Assembly: GCF_001983935.1 (NCBI RefSeq)
Contig: NZ_CP017641.1
Location: forward strand, 1,488,001-1,552,000
Source: Fuerstiella marisgermanici
GTDB taxonomy: Bacteria; Planctomycetota; Planctomycetia; Planctomycetales; Planctomycetaceae
Reading direction: 5' to 3'
DNA: 64,000 nt
Part shown: positions 53,886 to 63,848 of the stretch, in pieces
Numbering within the stretch: the first letter of the stretch is position 1
How the letters are laid out: every line of letters starts with the position of its first letter
Position numbers and translations under genes: made by a program
Notes under the pieces: generated by a model
Seen by the model: the letters and a program-made list of their open reading frames with translations, nothing else
Told to the model about the DNA's origin: nothing
Database searches by the model: none

Positions 53886-55705
53886 GCCTCAACACAAAAT
53901 GTTACCGAAATCATGAGATTGATTTGATGGTAATGGAGGCTCCTGAGACGTGCCCAGGAGCCTCCGGCGCTTTGACGCACCGTCGAGTCAGCTATCCCTG
54001 GTGAGTTGCGTCTCCGCAGCGCTCACTTCTGTTTCACTGACTGACGGAATCGTAACACATCGATTCGTCATCTTTGAACACCCGAGCTGATGCCTCGAAA
54101 ATCTCGGGGGTTTGGGGGCTGGCCCCCGGCTCCGTTTTCCGGCTCCGTTTTCGGTATCGACATCGATGGAATGTCGGCGTCTTCCAGGCAGGCGTAAACC
54201 ATTTTCTTCGCCATAACCTGTCGCCATTGTTTCACGCGACGCTGAAGTGTCCGCAACAATCCGTCCGAATACTCATCCGGATACTCGTTCTGTAGACGTT
54301 CCAGCAGTGCCTTTGCCGTGACGTCGGGCTGCTGTTCAAGCCACTCCAGAATCTGAGGCCATACGTTCACGAACGGGTCCACTCGTGTCCGATAGTCTCG
54401 TGGCTTCGTCGCTTGTTGCCGGTGAGTCGGCCGCGCATCACCGGTCATCCACAGAGTCGGGAGCTCAGAAAGAAACTCGGCCAGTGACTTTGTGTCGGGA
54501 TGATCGATTGTTGTGCCAGACAGACTCGCCAATGCCGCCTGGCATTCTCGAATACGATGTAACAGTTCAACCGGATCGAGCGCGTCTCGTGTCGCACGGA
54601 GAATTTCTTTCTGCTCCCGAGAAATCTTTGAATGATCAAGCAATCGATCGCATGGAGTTTTCGGACTTTGAAATTTCCGTTTCAACTTCGAGCCATCGCG
54701 GTGCTTTGACAGCAGTTTGAACGATGGCTGAAAGTAGTTCACGTATAGTCGCACAGATTGGTAAAGAGCCCCCAGAGTCTGACCGGCGACGATGCCGGAA
54801 AACCGCTCTGACCCAACAAATTTGCGAATGATCGCGCCGTTCTTCTGCTCGATCCACGCCTGATCGTTGCTCTTGTATGGTCGTGAACGAGTGAATTCGA
54901 TTTCCTGCTGCTCGCAGTATGAAATTAACGTCTCGTTGATGAACGCACTGTCATTGTCGGAGTTAATTCCTCGAATCGCCATCGGAATCTGCCGAGCGAG
55001 CACAGTCAGTCCTTCGACAACAAGAGACTGTTCTCGCGCCAGCAATGGCACAGCTTCCGTCCAGCCGGAACAGACATCAGTGATCACCAGGCTATGGATC
55101 TTCTCGCCAGCCGGTTGCCCACCGCAATGGACCACAAAGTCAATTTCGGTATACCCCGGATCGGGCTCATTCCAGTCCGCAAACGTCTTAACCTTGACTG
55201 CCTGTGCAGACTTCGTCCGCGTACGTTTCTTCTTTCGTTTTCTGGCGACGTCACGATTGGGCTTCAGCAGTCGATCCAGAGTTGAAGCGCTTGCGGCCAG
55301 CAGTTTCCGTCGAACCTCAGAAGCAAGCGTCACGTGACCATGCCTCTCCATCGATTCCACGTACTGCGGCATAACGGACTTCAGGCGCTTGCCGCAGATC
55401 CGATCGGCAGCCTCCCAAACGACAACCAATGCCTCATGAACTGCCAGGTCGTAGACCTTCCGGCCCTGCTTTGTATTTGGGCTCACGTGCAACTCGGGAT
55501 CTCGATTCAAAAGTCGAATTGCATGCTTCCGATGGACGCCGGTCAAGGCGACAAACTCATCAAGAATCTTTGACTTGTCCAACTTACGTGCAACCTGATA
55601 ACGCAAACGCAATGCCGCGACCACTTCGTGCCGCGATGAAATACTGACGACGTCGTTCATGGAAGGCCTCCCCGATACCGATTTCGGTAACTCTTGGTTG
55701 AGGCA
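53886..55705 (-). mobile_element. ISNCY-like insertion sequence (about 1,820 bp)
   Basis: Ends share TGCCTCAAC and, about 10 bases inside, GTTACCGAAATC in inverted orientation. No target duplication is evident. An 11-bp perfect hairpin (GGAGGCTCCTG/CAGGAGCCTCC) lies inside the left end at 53936-53967. It carries one transposase gene. Confidence 0.75.
54068..55660 (-). CDS. ISNCY-like transposase with rve integrase core
   Basis: 530 residues. The N-terminal part has a helix-turn-helix (FVALTGVHRKHAIRLLNRDP) and a basic linker (ARKRKKKRTRTKS). The rve core shows YTEIDFVVHCGG (Asp), INSDNDSAFIN (Asp) and NDQAWIEQKNG (Glu). The C-terminal part is helical. Intact. Confidence 0.88.
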   Translation of the reverse strand: MNDVVSISSRHEVVAALRLRYQVARKLDKSKILDEFVALTGVHRKHAIRLLNRDPELHVSPNTKQGRKVYDLAVHEALVVVWEAADRICGKRLKSVMPQYVESMERHGHVTLASEVRRKLLAASASTLDRLLKPNRDVARKRKKKRTRTKSAQAVKVKTFADWNEPDPGYTEIDFVVHCGGQPAGEKIHSLVITDVCSGWTEAVPLLAREQSLVVEGLTVLARQIPMAIRGINSDNDSAFINETLISYCEQQEIEFTRSRPYKSNDQAWIEQKNGAIIRKFVGSERFSGIVAGQTLGALYQSVRLYVNYFQPSFKLLSKHRDGSKLKRKFQSPKTPCDRLLDHSKISREQKEILRATRDALDPVELLHRIRECQAALASLSGTTIDHPDTKSLAEFLSELPTLWMTGDARPTHRQQATKPRDYRTRVDPFVNVWPQILEWLEQQPDVTAKALLERLQNEYPDEYSDGLLRTLQRRVKQWRQVMAKKMVYACLEDADIPSMSIPKTEPENGAGGQPPNPRDFRGISSGVQR

Positions 55706-55760
55706 ACCACTCTACGAAAGTAGCGCTTTCAGTGACGCAGCGCGAACCGAACGACTAATT

Positions 55761-55956
55761 GTCGCCGAACAACAATGCCGTCGCGGAGAGTTTCTTCGCG
55801 ACGTTGAAGAAGGAATTGGTTCATCAGTGCGAGTATGCCGATCAGGAGGAAGCTCGTGCGAGCATCTTTGAATACATCGAAGTGTTCTATAACCGAGTGC
55901 GACGCCATTCGGCTCTTGGCGGAATGAGTCCGGAACAGTTCGAGCAGCAGGGATAG
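55761..55956 (+). pseudogene. IS3-family OrfB C-terminal remnant
   Basis: About 65 codons reading NNNAVAESFFATLKKELV and RVRRHSALGGMSPEQFEQ, the end of an IS3 transposase core including the catalytic Glu region. Everything upstream is missing or frameshifted. It is unrelated in detail to the two intact IS3 copies. Confidence 0.8.
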
Positions 55957-56159
55957 CTGGTTGAAGTGGTGAAGTCCCCTCGAACCTCACCAACAAAGGC
56001 AAGGCGGCCGGATTTGCCTTCATCTCCGCTCGGTCATCGATTCGTGGCAAGTATGAACGAACCGACGACCGACTCCGACGAAGGCAAATCCTCACACACC
56101 ACTTTTCCGAGACAGAATGCCTGTCTCAAACAACCTTAACAAGCGCCCACGAAAGTCAC

Positions 56160-56300
56160 GGAACTTCAAGCCGACTCGACCAACCGTGGGTGCGACCGGT
56201 CGAATGTTCTTTGAGAAAACGCAACGCTCGAATCAAATGGGCGAAGCAAAATTGGATACTGCAATCGGTCAGTCCCCGGTACTTATGATAGGGATGCATT
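56160..56300 (-). pseudogene. IS66-like transposase fragment
   Basis: Reads YRGLTDCSIQFCFAHLIRAL followed by RFLKEH, resembling the conserved Q-x-C-x-AHL-R-(D) region of IS66-type transposases. Frames on either side are disrupted. Assigned on one motif. Confidence 0.5.
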
Positions 56301-56596
56301 CCCAATGCGTTTGGCGACTCCTGCACCGGTTCCTTCATACCAAAGGTCGGGCACATGTGCGCCCACTTCGTTGAATACGCAGTCATCATTTGAGTAGCCA
56401 TTATCCGGCTTCACCCCCAACGTCATCCCTACTTCGGTTTGCGACTGGCCATCGCCCCGGTGTTCGGCGAGAATGATCAGCGAGCTGTGAGAACTTAGGA
56501 TCGAGCGACAACGTGGATTTTCAATAACGATTCGTTCCGTAAGCCAAGCATTGAATCTCACGACACCAATCAGATTTGACAACTTTTGAATGGTCC

Positions 56597-58300
56597 TTAG
56601 TCATCCTTACGTTCGACCGTATTCTTCAGCCTATTCTCTATCTTCTGGCGCATCTCCGCTTCGGCTGTCTTGAGTTCCTCGTCTTCTTGGGGGGCAGTTT
56701 TTTTAGAAAGCCCCGCTTCTGTCTTCTCAACATCCTTATTGCCTAGATCTTCCAGCGATAAATAGGGAGCTTCCGAGTGGCTGGGGGCCATCATCATTTC
56801 TGGTGTATCAGAATCGTCGGTATATCCCACCTGCATGTCGCGGACTGACGCGTTGGGGCATCGAACTTCCCAGCCGCCGCCAAGCGCTTTGTACAGTTTG
56901 ATCAGACTTTCAACGACGTCGCCTTTCGCAGAAGCCAACTGATCCAGGACAGAAACTAACTCCCTCTGCATGACATAGACCAATGTATAGTCTCGGTCGC
57001 CTTCTTCGTATCTAATCGTGACCAATCGCAGCGCTTCTTTTAGTTCGACGGCACTCTTTTGAATGTGTTGGACTCGTTCCTGGTTCTTGAGGAATGCGAC
57101 CAGCGAATCTTCGACTTCTCGGTTCGCTTCGAGCACCGTGTTTTGGTAGTTCAGGATCAGTGCTTGCAAGCCGGATTCCTGTAGGTCCACGTTGGCCAAG
57201 ATTCGACCATAGTTCAGGATGTTCCAGCGGAAGGATGGCCCGACCGCTCCAGTGTTGGCAGCAGAGCCAAACAGGTCACCGAACTTCTCCGCGTCCCAAC
57301 CAATATTTCCTGTAATGGTGAACGACGGGTAGAGATCGGCCAACGCAATGCCAACCTGTTCGCTCTGAGCAGCGATGGCTCGTTCAGCAGCACGAATATC
57401 AGGTCGACGACGTAGTAGGTCCGCAGGAATTCCAACCGCAACTTCGGCTGGCGCATTGGGAATGATGCCATCGCCCAGTAATTGGGACAGGTCTTGGGTG
57501 GGCATCCCCATCAACAGGCACAACGCATTGTTTGTCTGACGCTTACCAGCTTCAAGTAATGGCTCAAGCGACCGTACCGCCTCAAGCGATGCAGAGCCAA
57601 GATGGACGGCAGTGAATCCAGTTTTGCCTTTCTCGGCCTTCGTATTCGAGATTTTCAGCAGCCCTTCCTGAATCTCAATATTCTGACGAACGTATTCAAG
57701 TCGCTGTTCAAATACGCGGTACAGATTGTACGTTTCGGCAACATCGGCAATCAGGCTCAACTGCACAAAATCGTAGTCACCTTCAGCAACTTGGACGTCC
57801 GCATCGGCTGATGCCACCGAGCGACGGAATCGTCCCCAAACGTCAACTTCCCATGCCAGTCCGGCTCCCACTGACCAGTCATCAAACGCCTTGATGGGAG
57901 CGGGCAGCGCCGTCGCCTGGCTCGTCAAAAGTCGATTGTAGGCCCCCGAAGCCTGCTGTATTTGCGGGAATAGATTTCCGGTGATGATTCGCCGAACGTC
58001 TCTGGCTTGCTGAATTCTCCAGCCAGTTTGTTTCAGCGTGAGGTTTTGTTGTCTGGCCGAATCGACCAGACGGTTAAGAACCGGGTCATTGAAGTTAGAC
58101 CACCAGTCAACATGATTCGGAAGGCTAAGATTGACTCGTCGGTCAGGGCTATCCTGCCAGTCAACAGCCACGGGAGCATTGGGACGACAATAGTTTGGGC
58201 CAACGAGAAATTTGTTCGTTGCCCAATGCTTCAGTTGGCACCCGCTGAGCAAGCAAAAGAACGTAGCAATCAATACTACCTGAAAGTACTTGCGTCCCAT
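56597..58300 (-). CDS. RND/FUSC-type efflux outer membrane lipoprotein (NodT/OprM family)
   Basis: 567 residues with a lipoprotein signal (lipobox LSGC, Cys21) and two OEP domains. Typical motifs include VGPNYCRP, AWEVDVWGRFRRSV, GIPADLLRRRPDIRAAER and SFRWNILNYGRILANV. It forms the outer membrane channel for the FUSC/HlyD pump encoded just upstream. The C-terminal 90 residues form a charged extension (acidic then Lys/Glu-rich) beyond the usual family end. Confidence 0.93.
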   Translation of the reverse strand: MGRKYFQVVLIATFFCLLSGCQLKHWATNKFLVGPNYCRPNAPVAVDWQDSPDRRVNLSLPNHVDWWSNFNDPVLNRLVDSARQQNLTLKQTGWRIQQARDVRRIITGNLFPQIQQASGAYNRLLTSQATALPAPIKAFDDWSVGAGLAWEVDVWGRFRRSVASADADVQVAEGDYDFVQLSLIADVAETYNLYRVFEQRLEYVRQNIEIQEGLLKISNTKAEKGKTGFTAVHLGSASLEAVRSLEPLLEAGKRQTNNALCLLMGMPTQDLSQLLGDGIIPNAPAEVAVGIPADLLRRRPDIRAAERAIAAQSEQVGIALADLYPSFTITGNIGWDAEKFGDLFGSAANTGAVGPSFRWNILNYGRILANVDLQESGLQALILNYQNTVLEANREVEDSLVAFLKNQERVQHIQKSAVELKEALRLVTIRYEEGDRDYTLVYVMQRELVSVLDQLASAKGDVVESLIKLYKALGGGWEVRCPNASVRDMQVGYTDDSDTPEMMMAPSHSEAPYLSLEDLGNKDVEKTEAGLSKKTAPQEDEELKTAEAEMRQKIENRLKNTVERKDD

Positions 58301-58744
58301 GTGCCCGAATCCTGTTGCAATTGGCTACCACATTGCAGGGTGCCGCGCCATTGAGGTGTTGGAAAACGAAGACGAACGATCATTTGCGTACCATCCGCGC
58401 TACCCGTCAGATCGGCATAACAGTCTTGGCAGTCACAAGATTCATAGACTGCCCCTCAGGCCCACCGCATACGGTTCTGCCGCAACATCCGTACGGGGCT
58501 GGCTGATTGGTGCAGTCGGCACAACTGGCATATTTTCACAGCCCGGAAGTTGCCGACGCGACAAACTCAGAATGACGCACTGCCCCAAAGTTGACGGTTC
58601 ACTTGGTAGAGTGGCCAGAGTGCGTTGGCAGATGCGTTTGTTGATGAACAAGACCCGAAATCGACGTAAGCCTAGCCGATGGCATCGCAGGAAGTCGGCA
58701 ACTCCAAACGATGAACCTTGGAGCGATCCACGGCTGGCTCTGAT
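58301..58744. other. Spacer between FUSC and outer-membrane-factor genes
   Basis: A 444-base gap within the presumed efflux gene set. No gene is supported; open frames on the plus strand lack protein features. The outer-membrane-factor gene may therefore have its own promoter here. Confidence 0.4.
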
Positions 58745-61006
58745 CTAGAATCGGCTGGCGGTCCAGCCTGCCCAGTTGATTTGTCTGACGACTGAATCAC
58801 AGCGGGCGACCGCATGGACTAAACCTCGAAGATTGCCCAGCAATACATGAAAGTCCTGCAAAGCCAGTTCGCTCAACGGTTCAACCGTCGCTTTGGACTC
58901 GGCCGGAGTTTCTGACGCATCAGTTGCACCAGATGCCTCGTCAATCAACGTTGCGGTACCGCGTTGGTTGATCTCGTTTTCCAATTGGGCGACCAGCGGC
59001 CCAAGAGATTCCGACTCCGTTTCAGAATCAAATTTTGCCCAACGGTCAAAGACGCTTTGGAATTCCCGGTTGATTCGACCGGCCAGATCATGGAGCGGCT
59101 TTGGAATCTCGTTGGCGTGGGACAGGGCGCGGCGATGGGATTGTTGCATCGCCACCAGTTGGCTCGAAATCCCTTGAACCGTGACCAGCAATGACTGAAC
59201 CAACTCAGGCGAATTTTCAGAGTGCGATCCTTTTTTGAGATCCGTTTGCCAATGTCGAATCTCACCCGATGCCGGCAAGACGAACATTTCCAAGTCGCGT
59301 TTTCTGGTTTCCGCGTCTCCCGTAAAAAAACCATCGCAAACGCGGGAACACCCACGATAAAAACGCGACAACGTTCGCAGCAGCCCTTGTTCTGGCCGCA
59401 TCGGAGTTAGCAAATACCAAAACACCGTTAAGAACGGAACGGCCAACAAGAACATCAAACCTGCATTGACGTTGCCCTGAAACGAGAAGTGTTGCGAATT
59501 GGAGATTGAAGCGACGGTTGCAAAAACGACAAGTGGAATGATTTTCAGCGCGGAGTTCTTGCCACCCAGATACGTAAAGACAAAAGCGTAGGCGAAAATA
59601 AAGGCCAGCAGTTCTGCGCCAGTATTGAACGCGGGCATGACCAGCCACGTGACGGGGGCGACGATTAAGAAAAGGACAATCAAAATGGCGATTCCCAATA
59701 CGATGGGACTCGTTCTTTCTCGAATGAGCATCAAGGCGAGTGTTGCCGTCATCTGCACTTGGGCCGTCCCCGTCGGCGGATGAAAGTAAATCCAAAACAG
59801 GAATGTCGAAATCCAAACAAGTACAGGAAACAGCCCGATCAGGAAACGATCGACACTCCAAATGCTCGGTGTGAGCACTTCACTGGCGTCCACGTGCGGC
59901 AGCAGTTGCTGGTGGTTGATCGCGTCGAGTCCGCAGATGATCCGTAGATTTCGGACCACCCGATCAGCGTCCCGGTCTAACAGTTTCAGGTGTTCGACAA
60001 AGTTGTGAATGGCGGCTCGCTGTGTAATCGGCAGCTTTGCCAGTTCCGCAACATTCAGTTCAAGCTCCGCGGGCGCTAGTGGCTGACGATCAATCTCCTG
60101 CACGTCGCTCGGCTGCGAGTCGAGTGGCAGACTGTCGTCCAACACTTCGCTCCACAGCGACTGAATTTGCCGGAACCGATCGGCGACGCGATCCAGTTCC
60201 TTATTTAGCTTGGGTAATACTTGCTGCAAAGGAAGCTCGCGACAATCCACTGCGGCTTCATGCCAAATATCCAGATGATTGACAAGCGACCGACCGTTGA
60301 TCCGCAACGCTTTCCATGCCGCGCGGTGATGACGCACCGCTGGCGTGTCGAGCATGGCTTGCTGTAAGTCAAAGTCCGCGATGGCATAAGCACTAGCGAT
60401 CTCTGCTCGCAGCCCTGTGATGTCTACGTTTTCTGACTGCCCCAGTTTGTCGCGGCAGTCAGAAAACAGTTTTGCGATGTTGCTCCACATGGGAGCGGCC
60501 GTCATTTTCAGTTGATGCCCGGATGATCGGGGCCAGATCACGACATCCACAATCGAATAGATAACGATGCCAGCGACCGTTTCCAGCCAACGATACACAC
60601 TAAAGGTGAACGTGTTGTCAAAAGTGGGATAATTGCTGCTCCAGAGGACGAGCGGCAAAAAACCGCCCACGTACCATGCGTACGTATAGCGACTGGTCTG
60701 AATTCCATACCCAATGGCCCCGAGGTAAACGGCCATCGCGACCATGAACTGCCAACGGTCATGCGCAAACATGGAAAGCATTGCGATTCCAATGACGATG
60801 CCAATGCAGGTGCCAACGAAACGCATCAGCCCTTTCTCGATGCTTGAACCGGACGTTTCAAGCGAACAAAAGATGATGGCGTAGGCACCGTACACGGTCA
60901 GCTGCCAATCAAACGCCAGCGTAAACCAGTAGCACAGCGTCAAGCTTAACGCCACCTTGAAGGCGTTTCGCAGTGACAGCGTATTGGGGGTTGGTTCGGC
61001 GTTCAT
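58745..61006 (-). CDS. FUSC-family inner membrane transporter (AaeB/YccS-like)
   Basis: 753 residues from ATG 61006; a longer frame to 61153 lies over the HlyD gene and is less likely. It shows two sets of about five to six membrane helices (residues 12-165 and about 420-560), each followed by a cytoplasmic helical domain, the FUSC/ArAE layout. It starts just past the end of the HlyD gene. Such pumps export aromatic acids or similar compounds with an HlyD adaptor. Confidence 0.9.
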   Translation of the reverse strand: MNAEPTPNTLSLRNAFKVALSLTLCYWFTLAFDWQLTVYGAYAIIFCSLETSGSSIEKGLMRFVGTCIGIVIGIAMLSMFAHDRWQFMVAMAVYLGAIGYGIQTSRYTYAWYVGGFLPLVLWSSNYPTFDNTFTFSVYRWLETVAGIVIYSIVDVVIWPRSSGHQLKMTAAPMWSNIAKLFSDCRDKLGQSENVDITGLRAEIASAYAIADFDLQQAMLDTPAVRHHRAAWKALRINGRSLVNHLDIWHEAAVDCRELPLQQVLPKLNKELDRVADRFRQIQSLWSEVLDDSLPLDSQPSDVQEIDRQPLAPAELELNVAELAKLPITQRAAIHNFVEHLKLLDRDADRVVRNLRIICGLDAINHQQLLPHVDASEVLTPSIWSVDRFLIGLFPVLVWISTFLFWIYFHPPTGTAQVQMTATLALMLIRERTSPIVLGIAILIVLFLIVAPVTWLVMPAFNTGAELLAFIFAYAFVFTYLGGKNSALKIIPLVVFATVASISNSQHFSFQGNVNAGLMFLLAVPFLTVFWYLLTPMRPEQGLLRTLSRFYRGCSRVCDGFFTGDAETRKRDLEMFVLPASGEIRHWQTDLKKGSHSENSPELVQSLLVTVQGISSQLVAMQQSHRRALSHANEIPKPLHDLAGRINREFQSVFDRWAKFDSETESESLGPLVAQLENEINQRGTATLIDEASGATDASETPAESKATVEPLSELALQDFHVLLGNLRGLVHAVARCDSVVRQINWAGWTASRF

Positions 61007-61044
61007 TTGATGGGACTGGATGACTAACACTGTGCTTGACCGAA

Positions 61045-62400
61045 CTACTTCCTGATTGCCACCGAGGCGGTCATTCCGGAAACAAGGTGCAAATCGTCGG
61101 GAATATCCTTCAGTTTGATGCGCACCGGGACTCGCTGGGCGAGACGAATCCATTCAAACGTGGGCGCGATGGTTGGCACCAAATTCGCTGGCCCTTCGGT
61201 TGCCGCAATTCGAGGTGGGTTGATGGCGAAGCCAATGCTCTCCACTTCCCCTTCGATTTTTTGATGCTTGTGCCCCATGATCGTGACCATGACTTTGTCG
61301 CCTGCGGCAATATTTTTGAGTTTTGTTTCTTGAAAGTAAGCGTCCACTCGGAAGGATGATGAATCAACAAAAAGCGCAAACGGGTGCCCCTGAGTAACGA
61401 GTGTGTCGTTCTGTAGATTCATATTGGTGATGTAGCCATCGGCCGGTGCGTAGATCGCTGTCCACTTAAGATTCAGCTCAGCGCGTTCTACAGCGACCAG
61501 AGCTTGCCGCACGTGCTGGTTCGCGTCTCCGGTTTCACCAAGCGCCGCAGACGCCTTGTCGCGATTTGCAACCGTCGTCTCGATCGCCGTTTGGGTTTCG
61601 ATCAGACTGCTCTTGGCCGTGTCCAAACGCAAGTCCGCTTCGTCTCTCGCCGTTTTGGCCTTTTCAAGTGAGGCTTGGGCTTGCGTCAATCCCGCCTCCG
61701 CGCTCTTAAGTTGTGCAGCGACCGCGATCGCTGCTGCCTCTCTCGCTTCGGCGGTTGCCACTGCGCCCGCTCGGCTGTCACTCAATTGCCGTGCTCGAGC
61801 GGCCTCACGAATCGCCTCTTCGGATCTTGCTCGCACTTGCTCGATCACCGCACGAGCGTACGTCACTCCCGCTTCGGCTTCCTTGACCACCGAATCGGCC
61901 GAAACGATTCCCAGCTTGACTTCTTCAATCTTTTTCTGGGCGGTCTCAACAGCCGCTTTTCGCTGGCGAATCATTGCCTCAGCGGCACGAACATCGGCTT
62001 CCATCGCCGACGCGCCCTCGCGGGCCAATGCCAACGCAACTTTCGCCTGATCGACAGCCAGTTGGTATGGCTCAGGGTCAATCTGGAATAGCAAATCGCC
62101 TTTCTTGACCTGCTGGTTGTCCTGCACATTGACCGTCACCAGATGCCCGCTAACACGCGGCGAAAGCTGAACCATGCCAGCACGCACTTGTGCATCTCGC
62201 GTCCACGGATGCGCGACAAAGCGCGCGTAGAGAAGCCAAGCAGCGCATGCTGCGACAAGCAGAAGAATAAGGGTAGCCGCTAGTTTCGGTTTTTGCTTCG
62301 GTTTCGGTTTTCGTTCTTGCTTCGCTTCTTGCTCTTGCTTCGGTTTTTGCTCTTGCTTAGCCTCTTGCTCTTCCTTCGGTTTTTGTTTTTCCTGACTCAC
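61045..62400 (-). CDS. HlyD-family periplasmic adaptor (AaeA/EmrA-like)
   Basis: 451 residues. A cytoplasmic tail of about 40 residues is built of Lys/Glu/Gln/Pro repeats. One membrane helix (about 43-62) follows, then a barrel-sandwich half motif (VSGHLVTVNVQDNQQVKKGD), a very long Ala-rich coiled-coil hairpin (about 110-300), the second half motif (APADGYITNMNLQNDTLV) and a beta-barrel. It links the FUSC pump to the outer membrane channel. The coiled coil is longer than in EmrA. Confidence 0.92.
   Translation of the reverse strand: MSQEKQKPKEEQEAKQEQKPKQEQEAKQERKPKPKQKPKLAATLILLLVAACAAWLLYARFVAHPWTRDAQVRAGMVQLSPRVSGHLVTVNVQDNQQVKKGDLLFQIDPEPYQLAVDQAKVALALAREGASAMEADVRAAEAMIRQRKAAVETAQKKIEEVKLGIVSADSVVKEAEAGVTYARAVIEQVRARSEEAIREAARARQLSDSRAGAVATAEAREAAAIAVAAQLKSAEAGLTQAQASLEKAKTARDEADLRLDTAKSSLIETQTAIETTVANRDKASAALGETGDANQHVRQALVAVERAELNLKWTAIYAPADGYITNMNLQNDTLVTQGHPFALFVDSSSFRVDAYFQETKLKNIAAGDKVMVTIMGHKHQKIEGEVESIGFAINPPRIAATEGPANLVPTIAPTFEWIRLAQRVPVRIKLKDIPDDLHLVSGMTASVAIRK
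62283..62394. repeat. Degenerate tandem repeat coding the HlyD cytoplasmic tail
   Basis: Repeated CTTGCTTCGGTTTTTGCT-like units encode alternating KQEQKPK/EAKQE blocks. Such repeats can expand or contract without shifting the frame if the units are multiples of three. Confidence 0.6.
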
Positions 62401-62584
62401 TTTGGTCTCTGCTATTAAAAAAGTGGAAGAGTTCGACGATTGTATTTACAGTTGCTTCCGACAAAGTATCGGGCCTTGGCTTTTTTAGCCAAGCTTCACC
62501 GCCACGCTGGATCCTGACAGTCATCCGCAGGATCACTGAAATCATTGCGAAGCAGTTTTGATACCAAGCAACGCAATCGCTTGG

Positions 62585-62791
62585 CTATGGTGGAACGACA
62601 CACAAGCCCACCACAGATGTCATCAAAATCCAAATCGCAAGAAAACACAGCCCCGGATGCCAGAAGTGCTTGCTGAGGCCCGTTCGGTTGAGGATTTCAG
62701 TCGTCACCAAGGTTGCGACAAAGCCAAGCAACACCGTAAAGAAAAATGGTGGGAAGTAGACCCATTCAAATGATGTTTCGTGTGGAATCAT
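62585..62791 (-). CDS. DUF1656 (AaeX-like) small membrane protein
   Basis: 68 residues from ATG 62791. Starts IPHETSFEWVYFPPFF, matching DUF1656, with two hydrophobic helices. DUF1656 proteins are encoded at the head of aaeXAB-like operons, as here (DUF1656, HlyD, FUSC). Exact role unknown. Confidence 0.85.
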   Translation of the reverse strand: MIPHETSFEWVYFPPFFFTVLLGFVATLVTTEILNRTGLSKHFWHPGLCFLAIWILMTSVVGLCVVPP

Positions 62792-62821
62792 GGTGATCTG
62801 AAACACCGTCCTAACTTTCAA

Positions 62822-63309
62822 TTGTCAACGACCCGCAAAGCCCGTGTTTTATTGAGCCGATTGGTGAGGAGTCGAACCTGCGAGGATTAAACCAAGAGTG
62901 ATCGCCATGAGGATAATGTTGTGACTTGGCGTTCTGTTCGATTTCTGTTGGGCTCTGAAAGAAAGCGTGCCAATCTTCCCTCCCAGAATCCTAGTGGTTT
63001 GTCAAAACTAAGTGTTGAGCTTGTTGATTCGTTTTATCAACTGGACTTCGAGTTGCAGTGAAATGCCAACCCAAATTTGCAAGCCAAATAGAGCACCCAG
63101 TCACCAGTCTAGTATACTCAGCGACGAGAACGCTTGAAGCAAATTCTGACGTTCTAGTGCTAGAGAATCAACCAGTAGTTGTCGCAAAAACGATCGGCCA
63201 CCGCCACGCCCCCCTGACTGAAGCAACCAATGATCTGTCGAAGCAATGCCGTCTCGCCTGTTTCCTTGCCTTTGTACTTGGCAATCGCGCAGGCAGGGAG
63301 CAACGTCCG
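62822..63309. other. Upstream region of the efflux operon, no gene identified
   Basis: No supported coding sequence. It probably holds the operon promoter, but no convincing -35/-10 pair or operator stood out. Confidence 0.4.
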
Positions 63310-63848
63310 CGTCGATTGGCCCTTCGTTTAACTGGAAGATTCTGAACTACGGCCGAATCGCCAACAACGTGCTGTTGCAGGACAACCGATTTGATCAGGC
63401 GTTGGTAAACTATCGCAACGTCGCCTTGACGGCTCAGCGAGAAGTCGAAGACGGCATCATCGACTTCCTTCGCTTCCACGATCAACTGAAGCATCAAGAA
63501 ATCAGCGCCAAAGCGGCCGCCCGCACGGCAGAACTGGGCCGCTTCCGCTACGAGGCAGGCAAGATCGCGTTCAACTCCGTGTTTGTTTACGAAGCCGATC
63601 TTGTGTCCAAGCAGGATTCGCTGATTCAGACGCGAGCCAACGCCGCACTGGCACTGATCAACACTTACAAAGCCCTCGGTGGCGGCTGGCAGATTCGCCA
63701 ACGCGAACCTTACGACGGCGTGAACCGAGGCGTTCCTTCCCCTGTCGCATTCCAACAGACCGATCTTGAAGAGGTCCCCGCGCTGGAAGCACCGGATTCT
63801 TTGCCGGATGAAGATGATCCCGCGCAGGAACTAACGATCGCTCAATAA
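63310..63848 (+). pseudogene. C-terminal fragment of a second TolC/NodT-type outer membrane factor
   Basis: From about 63310 the frame reads SFNWKILNYGRIANNVLLQD and later FRYEAGKIAFNSVFVYEADL and ALGGGWQIRQ, the second OEP domain of an efflux outer membrane protein. The first half is missing: upstream codons in this frame are not OEP-like and no signal peptide exists. Probably an N-terminally truncated relic diverging from the intact efflux operon. Confidence 0.8.

Larger units (their letters stand above)
55707..56596. other. Transposon-remnant region
   Basis: Contains the IS3 OrfB fragment (55761-55956), an inverted repeat around TTTGCCTTCATC/GACGAAGGCAAA near 56013-56090 and an IS66-like fragment (about 56160-56300). 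No intact gene was found. Confidence 0.5.
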
